This document shows positions 8,141 to 13,528 of a stretch of DNA of 13,528 nt, one piece after another. Every line of letters starts with the position of its first letter. The stretch's first letter is position 1. A program made the position numbers and the translations under genes. A model generated the notes under the pieces. It had not been told where the DNA came from. It searched no databases and saw nothing but the letters and a program-made list of their open reading frames with translations. Source of the DNA: Calditrichaceae bacterium (lineage in GTDB: Bacteria > Calditrichota > Calditrichia > Calditrichales > Calditrichaceae); assembly GCA_030592985.1 (NCBI GenBank), contig JAUVIB010000045.1, positions 1-13,528 of the forward strand. Direction: 5' to 3'.

Positions 8141-8254
8141 AATAATTTCTCCTTAATTTATATAAGAAGGTCGTGCACTGTTAGAACATCAAGTAAGTAA
8201 ATCATACCCCATGTAAAGGTTAAAATTAATAGAGTTGCTATGTGACTTTCCACC
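8141..8254 (-). promoter_or_regulatory. Gap with Shine-Dalgarno site before the Lon-like gene
   Basis: This 114-base spacer lies between two same-strand genes. Its minus-strand 3' end carries AAGGAGA (8148-8154), a strong ribosome binding site for the Lon-like gene. A TTATATAAAT stretch just upstream of it could be a -10-like element, but no well-spaced -35 partner is seen, so a separate promoter here is only possible. No terminator hairpin for the beta-helix gene is visible. Confidence 0.5.
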
Positions 8255-11200
8255 TTATTTTATTAATAAACTTTTCTTAATTTGTGAAAATTTACCTGTT
8301 GTTAATTTGTAATAATATATCCCAGATGGAAAACGAATTGCATTCCATGTTATTTTATGGAATCCTGCCTTTTGATGACTATTTATTAAAGTATAAACTT
8401 TTTGACCAAGAATATTGAAGATTGAAAGATTGACTTGTAAATATCTTGGTATATTATAAGTAATCACAGTACTATAATTAAATGGATTCGGATAATTCTG
8501 GTTTAGGTCAAACTTTAATGAGATATGATAGTCTGCCTCAACCGTTGTTAACGAATCAAACTCTAACGCACCCATATCTGGCGCTAAACCCAAATAGAGC
8601 GAATCAGATAAGTTAGTAATTGTATCTCCCTGCCAAATTAATAATGCTGTTCCTGCATCAATACAGGGTGAATTTTTTGATAGCGAATAATTAGTATTTG
8701 TTACATCTTTGAAAAAAGGGTTTGAGTTTAAATTACCATGTAGCCAGTTGATCTGGACATCTCCAATTGTTACGATAGAAGAATCTCCACCCTGAATAGT
8801 AGAATGAGATATTGTTACTGATTGCGTTTCAGCATCTGAAATAAATTGAAGATCATTAACAGCATTATCCCAGATAATGTTGTTGATAAATATTGGATTT
8901 GAATTACTAAAATAAAAAGATGAAGCAAACCAGTTTCCATAAAAATAAGTTGAGCCATTTTTAGTCATTGTAACTTGGTTTAACAAAGGATTTGAATGAT
9001 AGCAATGGATACCTCCTGCATTATCTTCAAAAGAATTGGATGAATAATTGTCTGATATTACCGTTTTGTAAAGTTTTGGATTTGAGTAATTACAATATAA
9101 CCCAATGCCATTATTTTTCTGAATGCATACATTTGCAAAACCCGGGTTTGAATGTGTACTGTTAACACCTGCACCGAAACTAGAATATCCGTTTTTAAGT
9201 ATGACATTTTGGATATTTACGCCATCGGTATAATAGCAATTCATAACCCTGCTTTTTCCTTTGGCATCTAAAATTGCGTATTCGTTTTCATCACCTTTTA
9301 AAGTAGTATAGCTTCTGCAATTGATAGGAAAAAATTCATTATTGTTGGTTTTTGAATATATACCTTTTGAAAGATAGATATTTCTCGGGTTTAGACTATC
9401 GGCTATAATTTTTGTATAAGCCATATCGATTGTTCTTAAAGGATGGTTGTGCGATATACCTTCATTATTGTCATCTCCATTAGGCGATACATATAAATCT
9501 TCCTGAATTTGGGCTATTTTCCCGGTTTGAATAGTAAAGTTAAACTTATTTATGGGTGCTGCAAAATAACCATTTGGTAACTTTACTGTAAATGTATCAA
9601 GATATACTTCCTGTAAAGGACTATTTTTGTTAAATAAGTCTCTACCAATCCCAGCTTTGTTTAAATATATGTTACATAAATTTTGGGGATCGAAATTCAC
9701 AATAGAACTGTCTGCTAAATATATTCCACCACCTGAGTTTGTAGTTTGATTCATAGCGATCTTCACATTTCCTAAGGCGATAACAGACCGGTGGCAACTC
9801 AAACCACCTCCAAAATTTTCTTTAATCAAAACATTTGTTAATCGACCCTTTGAATCTGATATTTGAATGCCTCTTGTCTGATTTTTAACTATAATTGCAT
9901 TAGTAATGTTCAATAGAGAATTCGATTGAAAAGATAACCCTGAATGCTTATTTTCACTGATTTCTGTTTTGCTAATTTTTAAATTTGATTTATTAGAAAT
10001 GATTCCTGAATTATTTCTTTTAATAATTGAGTTTTCGACTATCCCTTCGGAGTTATGAAGAATGATTCCTTCATCATGATTATCAGCAACATAAACATTA
10101 TTTAAAGTTAAATAAGAATCACGTGCATTGATGCCATATTTTTGACATTCAATGATCTTGGCATCAGAAATTTTTAAATTTGAATTTTTTATATAGATGT
10201 TAAATAAATTTCCACCTGTGATGGTAACATTTTTAACATGACTTCCTTCACAATTGTTAAACCTCAATACATCGCTACTATCCTGCGCATCAATGATTGT
10301 TGTATTTTTTTCGGCACCGGATATAGAAATGTAATCTAATCCATAAAGGGGTAATCTTTCCTTATTAGATGAGGGATTGTAGGTCCCGTTAGCAAGATGA
10401 ATTATTCCTGGTGAAAGACTGTCAGCATACATTATGCTTTGGGCATGGTCAATGGTTTGTAATGGATTGTTTATACTTATTCCCGAGTAGCTGTTATCTC
10501 CGGTAGGGGAAACATACAGATCACCTGTAACTTGTTTAAACCTGCCGGCTTGAAAATCAAAGGTAAAATTATTGAATGGATAAAGATGATACTTTGTCGG
10601 TTGAAGAACCGTAAATGAATCGACCAAAATATGCATAGTTGTTTCTGAATAAATGTCATTTCCATATGCCGCTTTATTTAGATAAATGTTGCAGAGGTTG
10701 TCTTTACTAAAGCTCAATTTCGAATTTTCACAATAGATACCACCACCATAATCATAATGATTATTTCCGGCAATATTTTCATGTATTGTCACATTCTGCA
10801 AATCAATATCAGAATTAATAGTATAAAGTCCGCCACCATCATTATTTGCGATATTCTTTTTAATATTAACATTATCGAGTAATAAATTGGATTCATAACA
10901 GTAAATACCTGCTGCATGTAAATCTGACTGGTTTCCTTCAATTGTTACATTTTCTAATACTGGTTGTCCACCACGTACATAAAATCCACCACCATAATAT
11001 TTTGCTCTATTCTTACGTATTATTGAGTGGATGATTTGCGGGTTGCTGGAATCATCACAACGAATTCCTGCGCCTCTTTGTGCAATATTATTTTCGATTA
11101 AAACATTTTCAAGAATAGGATTACTATTTGCTATTATAAGCAAACCGCCTCCACCGACTGAATGACCGGATATTCCTTCAAGTTTCGAAATATTTCCACT

Positions 11201-11698
11201 AATAGTTACATTAGTTAATAATGGATTTGAATAGTAATTAATCAATATTCCTCCACCATTTCCTGCGGAATTTTGAGTAACTATAACATTTTTTAAATAA
11301 GGGTGAGATTCCACAATGAAAATACCGCCACCTGCTCCGCTATCTTTATTTCCATTACGAACAGTAAATCCACATAATACTGAGGTTGAGTCTTCTCCAC
11401 TTGCGAACGTGACTACAGTTCCGTCATTATTTCCATCAATTATTGTTTGTGAAATATACGTTGTATCTTCAGAAAGAATGAAATAACTTCCAAGCAAGAT
11501 ATTCTTGCCACTAAAATTAATATTTTCATAATAAATCCCCGGGGCCACTAGTATTGTATCGCCTTTTATAGCAGCATTAATAGCTTCTTGAATAGTAGCC
11601 TGATCTGACGGGACATTGATTATGGAAGCCTTTATATCCAAAACTAAAAAGAAGTATACTAAGAATATATAGAAGTGTGTTAAGTGGAAGGTTTTCAT
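8255..11698 (-). CDS. Secreted right-handed parallel beta-helix protein with T9SS C-terminal sorting domain
   Basis: Large surface or secreted protein of 1147 residues; its ligand or activity is unknown. Residues 1-24 form a signal peptide with probable cleavage after IKA. A pectate-lyase-like opening, VPSDQATIQEAINAA...GDTILVAPGIYYENI (29-60), leads into many beta-helix coils of the type SNPxLxNVTIxxNxAxxxGGGI. A linker containing NLCNIYLNKA (334-343) and a DUF1565-like block starting DLYVSPTGD (393) recur as NLCNIYLNKAG (673) and DLYVSPNGD (734), marking a duplication with a period of about 340 residues. Near the end, SPCIDAGT...GLAPDMGALEF (1010-1047) is the usual close of such helices. 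Residues 1063-1147, with LNQNYPNPFN, LSIFNILGQKVYTL and SGIYYYKL, form a T9SS type A sorting domain, so export through the type IX system is predicted. The start has AGGAAA a few bases upstream. No catalytic site of a pectate lyase or other enzyme can be assigned; adhesion or glycan binding is a guess. Confidence 0.92.
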   Translation of the reverse strand: MKTFHLTHFYIFLVYFFLVLDIKASIINVPSDQATIQEAINAAIKGDTILVAPGIYYENINFSGKNILLGSYFILSEDTTYISQTIIDGNNDGTVVTFASGEDSTSVLCGFTVRNGNKDSGAGGGIFIVESHPYLKNVIVTQNSAGNGGGILINYYSNPLLTNVTISGNISKLEGISGHSVGGGGLLIIANSNPILENVLIENNIAQRGAGIRCDDSSNPQIIHSIIRKNRAKYYGGGFYVRGGQPVLENVTIEGNQSDLHAAGIYCYESNLLLDNVNIKKNIANNDGGGLYTINSDIDLQNVTIHENIAGNNHYDYGGGIYCENSKLSFSKDNLCNIYLNKAAYGNDIYSETTMHILVDSFTVLQPTKYHLYPFNNFTFDFQAGRFKQVTGDLYVSPTGDNSYSGISINNPLQTIDHAQSIMYADSLSPGIIHLANGTYNPSSNKERLPLYGLDYISISGAEKNTTIIDAQDSSDVLRFNNCEGSHVKNVTITGGNLFNIYIKNSNLKISDAKIIECQKYGINARDSYLTLNNVYVADNHDEGIILHNSEGIVENSIIKRNNSGIISNKSNLKISKTEISENKHSGLSFQSNSLLNITNAIIVKNQTRGIQISDSKGRLTNVLIKENFGGGLSCHRSVIALGNVKIAMNQTTNSGGGIYLADSSIVNFDPQNLCNIYLNKAGIGRDLFNKNSPLQEVYLDTFTVKLPNGYFAAPINKFNFTIQTGKIAQIQEDLYVSPNGDDNNEGISHNHPLRTIDMAYTKIIADSLNPRNIYLSKGIYSKTNNNEFFPINCRSYTTLKGDENEYAILDAKGKSRVMNCYYTDGVNIQNVILKNGYSSFGAGVNSTHSNPGFANVCIQKNNGIGLYCNYSNPKLYKTVISDNYSSNSFEDNAGGIHCYHSNPLLNQVTMTKNGSTYFYGNWFASSFYFSNSNPIFINNIIWDNAVNDLQFISDAETQSVTISHSTIQGGDSSIVTIGDVQINWLHGNLNSNPFFKDVTNTNYSLSKNSPCIDAGTALLIWQGDTITNLSDSLYLGLAPDMGALEFDSLTTVEADYHISLKFDLNQNYPNPFNYSTVITYNIPRYLQVNLSIFNILGQKVYTLINSHQKAGFHKITWNAIRFPSGIYYYKLTTGKFSQIKKSLLIK
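9266..9694 (-). repeat. Second copy of the linker plus DUF1565-like module
   Basis: This encodes residues about 669-811 of the beta-helix protein: NLCNIYLNKAG, DTFTVKLPNGY, INKFNFTIQTGK, DLYVSPNGD, HPLRTIDMAY, ADSLNP and ILDAK. It lies one period (about 340 residues, about 1.02 kb) downstream in transcription from the first copy. The third helix segment that follows lacks another NLCNIYLNKA linker and runs directly into the C-terminal closing region. Confidence 0.85.
10289..10711 (-). repeat. First copy of the linker plus DUF1565-like module
   Basis: This encodes residues about 330-470 of the beta-helix protein. Landmarks are NLCNIYLNKA, then DSFTVLQPTKY, FNNFTFDFQAGR, DLYVSPTGD, NPLQTIDHAQ, ADSLSP and IIDAQ. 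Each has a counterpart in the same order in the copy at 9266-9694. The match is clear at protein level but diverged in DNA, so the duplication is not recent. Confidence 0.85.
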
Positions 11699-12324
11699 TG
11701 TTTTTCCTGAATAATATGAAATATTGAATGATTCTGGATATATGAAAAATTTTCAACCTTGTTTTTTACACCTAAAATATGAAAATGTTTTGCAATTTTA
11801 CATATTCAAACAAATATCTTAGTATATCGAGTATAGCAAAAAAATATAATGAACACAACTTTAAAACTAGTTAATTTACTATTCTTTATTTAATAAATTG
11901 AATTTCATTTTTCTTTTATATATATATATTTTTAGCCAAAAATCAATATATCTATAGAGTTAAAAAACTCTATTTCATCATTACGATCCATTAGACCAAT
12001 AATTTTTAAATGATATAATAGAATGAAATATTCGAGATTTGTTTGAATGAGGATTATATTTGGTAAATCAGTATATTTTAATAAACCACAACCGAACAAA
12101 ATAACAAGAATAGGAAAAAGATTATTCAATTTTCATTTCAAATAATGATAATAAATATACCATTTAAATGAACAGTGAAAAATGGAATGCAGGACAAAGT
12201 ATAGCTCCATCAGATAAATGTGTTGGCAGTAAAGAAATTTATTGATTCTCGAACGATATTATTTGTATTATTCTTTGTATTTCATTAAATTCAGCGTCGT
12301 TTGAATAAAAATTGGAATGTAGAA
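11699..12324. other. Non-coding AT-rich region between divergent genes
   Basis: About 625 bases separate the start of the beta-helix gene (minus strand) from panD (plus strand), so it should hold both promoters. It contains a (TA)6 run at 11917-11928 and a hairpin at 11954-11973. I see no clear -35/-10 pair and no Bacteroidetes TAnnTTTG box on either strand. Short frames exist (for example 12168-12245, plus; 11932-12129, minus) but lack ribosome binding sites and recognisable sequence, so I treat the region as non-coding. Confidence 0.55.
11954..11973. other. Small AT-rich hairpin
   Basis: ATAGAGTT (11954-11961) and AACTCTAT (11966-11973) form a perfect 8-bp stem with a 4-base loop of A residues. 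It is followed by only TT on the plus strand, so it is weak as an intrinsic terminator. It could be an operator-like palindrome or chance. Confidence 0.35.
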
Positions 12325-12663
12325 GTGACAAGAACATTATTAAAATCAAAGATTCACCGTGCTACGGTAACAGGCGCCGATCTTAATTATGAAGGAAGTT
12401 TATCCATTGATGCTGATTTGATGGCCAAAGCAGATATAATTCCGTATGAAAAAATAGATGTCGTTAATATTAATACGGGAACCCGTTTTACTACCTATGC
12501 TATCGAAGGGAAGTCCGGCGAAATATGTCTTAACGGCGGCGCTGCAAGACTAGGACATCGTGGAGATTTAGTTATTATTCTTTCCTATGTCAATTTAAAT
12601 GAAGATGAAATTGCCGGATTTGTACCGAAAACTCTTTTAGTAGACGAAAAAAATAGAATATAA
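12325..12663 (+). CDS. panD: Aspartate 1-decarboxylase (pyruvoyl enzyme)
   Basis: Cytosolic enzyme that decarboxylates L-aspartate to beta-alanine for pantothenate and coenzyme A synthesis. It is made as a pro-protein that self-cleaves between Gly and Ser to create the pyruvoyl cofactor. Starting at GTG 12325 the product is 112 residues, beginning MTRTLLKSKIHRATVTGADLN. With this start the cleavage pair falls at Gly24-Ser25, and Lys9, Tyr22, Arg54, Thr57 and Tyr58 fall at the numbers known for E. coli PanD, which is strong support for both function and start. The frame is open back to a stop at 12286 with no ATG. The alternative is TTG at 12301, which would add eight residues (MNKNWNVE) and has no Shine-Dalgarno sequence. 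The conserved LNGGAARLGHRGDLVIILSY block follows. The gene lies 30 bases before the ClC gene, suggesting co-transcription. Confidence 0.95.
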   Translation: MTRTLLKSKIHRATVTGADLNYEGSLSIDADLMAKADIIPYEKIDVVNINTGTRFTTYAIEGKSGEICLNGGAARLGHRGDLVIILSYVNLNEDEIAGFVPKTLLVDEKNRI

Positions 12664-12693
12664 AATCAGAAAAACAGGTAGTACTAACACTTC

Positions 12694-13528
12694 ATGCCGG
12701 ACAAAACCTCTTTTACTTTAAAGCATTATATTAATATCTTATCCCGCTTTTTTATAACCCTTGTTGACCGGGCAAAAATGACCGAACATGGCTTTGTGTT
12801 GATAATAGCCGTGATTATTGGGCTCTTTGGCGGATATGGCGCAGTCTTTATTCAATTTGTGATAAAAGAGTTTCACCAAATACTATGGCAGGGCGATCTT
12901 GGGCTTGAATCTATCCTAAATGTATCCTGGTATTGGAAAATAATTGTTCCCACAATTGGAGGGATTGTTGTAGGGCTTGTAATCCGATTCTGGTCTGCTG
13001 AAGCTAAAGGCCATGGTGTGCCGGAAGTTATGGAAGCCATCGCTCTTAGAAATGGTGTAATCCGGCCTCGTGTTGTCTTCGCAAAATTGTTTGCTTCTGC
13101 CTTTTATATTGCATCCGGTGGATCAGTAGGCCGTGAAGGGCCCGTTATCCAAATTGGTTCAGCTATCGGCTCCACATTGGGTCAGTTTTTTAAGGTAAAT
13201 CCCAGAAGAATGCGTGTTTTTGTTGCTTGCGGCGCTGCCTCCGGAATTGCCGCTGCATTTAACGCACCGATTGCCGGCGCTTTGTTTGCCGTGGAGATCA
13301 TCCTTGGTGATTTTGCTGTCGCTCAATTTAGTCCGATCGTTATATCTTCTGTAACAGCAACCGTTGTATCGCGTCATTTTTTGGGAAATTTCCCTGCATT
13401 CGTTGTCCCCTCCTACGAACTTATCTCACCTTTAGAATTTGGGAATTATATTATTCTTGGATTTTTAGCGGGAATAACAGCAGTTTTTTTTATTAAAGTG
13501 TTATATTATTCAGAAGATTTCTTCGATA
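12694..13528 (+). CDS. ClC-family chloride channel or H+/Cl- antiporter, N-terminal part
   Basis: Inner-membrane anion transport protein, truncated by the right edge after 278 residues. Hydrophobic segments begin at about residue 33 (GFVLIIAVIIGLFGGYGAVFIQF). The ClC filter motifs are present: GHGVPEV (106-112), corresponding to GSGIP, and GREGPVIQIGSAIG (146-159), with the gating Glu148 at the same number as in E. coli ClC-ec1. FNAPIAGALFAVE (189-201) is the third conserved block. Two differences from ClC-ec1 are visible: His107 stands where the Cl-coordinating Ser107 is, and Ile202 aligns with the inner proton glutamate Glu203. The filter Tyr445 equivalent and any C-terminal CBS domains lie beyond the window. 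The ATG at 12694 has only a weak upstream AGG. Whether it is a channel or an exchanger cannot be settled here. Confidence 0.93.
   Translation, partial: MPDKTSFTLKHYINILSRFFITLVDRAKMTEHGFVLIIAVIIGLFGGYGAVFIQFVIKEFHQILWQGDLGLESILNVSWYWKIIVPTIGGIVVGLVIRFWSAEAKGHGVPEVMEAIALRNGVIRPRVVFAKLFASAFYIASGGSVGREGPVIQIGSAIGSTLGQFFKVNPRRMRVFVACGAASGIAAAFNAPIAGALFAVEIILGDFAVAQFSPIVISSVTATVVSRHFLGNFPAFVVPSYELISPLEFGNYIILGFLAGITAVFFIKVLYYSEDFFD

Noticed and set aside
8255..11698. The many short repeats in the beta-helix gene as a possible CRISPR or tandem DNA repeat array
   Set aside because: The periodicity is in the protein (SNPxLxNVTI-type coils) and the DNA copies are diverged with no constant repeat/spacer structure.
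11917..11928. (TA)6 run as a possible promoter or origin element
   Set aside because: A simple dinucleotide run in AT-rich spacer, with no paired -35 element and no DnaA-box cluster nearby.
11932..12129. Minus-strand open frame of 65 codons with a hydrophobic, lipoprotein-like start (ILFGCGLL)
   Set aside because: It begins at TTG with no ribosome binding site, sits in very AT-rich spacer, overlaps an AT-rich hairpin and resembles no family I know.
12168..12245. Plus-strand small open frame of 25 codons (MNSEKWNAGQSIAPSDKCVG...)
   Set aside because: No Shine-Dalgarno sequence, no recognisable similarity, and a frame this short is expected by chance in the spacer.

Overview
The window reads as chromosomal DNA from an AT-rich, Gram-negative bacterium of the Bacteroidota/Ignavibacteria/Calditrichota group (FCB superphylum). 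The strongest clue is the 1147-residue beta-helix protein, which ends in a type IX secretion (T9SS) sorting domain with the NYPNPFN motif typical of Ignavibacteria, Caldithrix and related phyla. A lipoprotein with a lipobox and a REP-like intergenic palindrome of a kind I remember from Bacteroidota agree with this. The exact phylum cannot be fixed from the sequence alone.

Layout. (1) Bases 1-4027, + strand, carry a carbohydrate block: the C-terminal tail of an unidentified protein (possibly a glycosidase), a complete cytoplasmic GH2 beta-mannosidase eight bases downstream, a 138-bp nested inverted-repeat element, and a MalK/UgpC-type sugar ABC transporter ATPase with no permease or binding protein in view. 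(2) Bases 4028-4631 are a non-coding AT-rich stretch with overlapping inverted repeats. They precede a parvulin-type peptidyl-prolyl isomerase lipoprotein (4632-5645), which ends at a perfectly palindromic bidirectional terminator. (3) Bases 5741-11698, - strand, hold a Lon-like AAA+ protease (AAA_32 type) and, upstream of it in transcription, a large secreted right-handed beta-helix protein built from a duplicated module of about 340 residues. (4) Bases 11699-12324 are a second non-coding AT-rich region, between divergent genes. (5) From 12325 to the right edge, + strand, lie panD (aspartate 1-decarboxylase, apparently with a GTG start) and a ClC-family anion channel/transporter cut by the window end.

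How the genes fit together. The beta-mannosidase and the sugar ABC ATPase suggest uptake and cytosolic hydrolysis of mannose-containing oligosaccharides. The isomerase lipoprotein and the T9SS cargo belong to the cell envelope and surface. The Lon-like protease, PanD and ClC are housekeeping or stress functions without an obvious link to their neighbours. I see no phage, CRISPR, toxin-antitoxin or defence system, and no clear new multi-gene system. The points most worth a second look are the nested repeat element, the modular duplication in the beta-helix protein, the overlapping inverted repeats before the isomerase gene, and the altered key positions in the ClC protein and the Lon-like P-loop.
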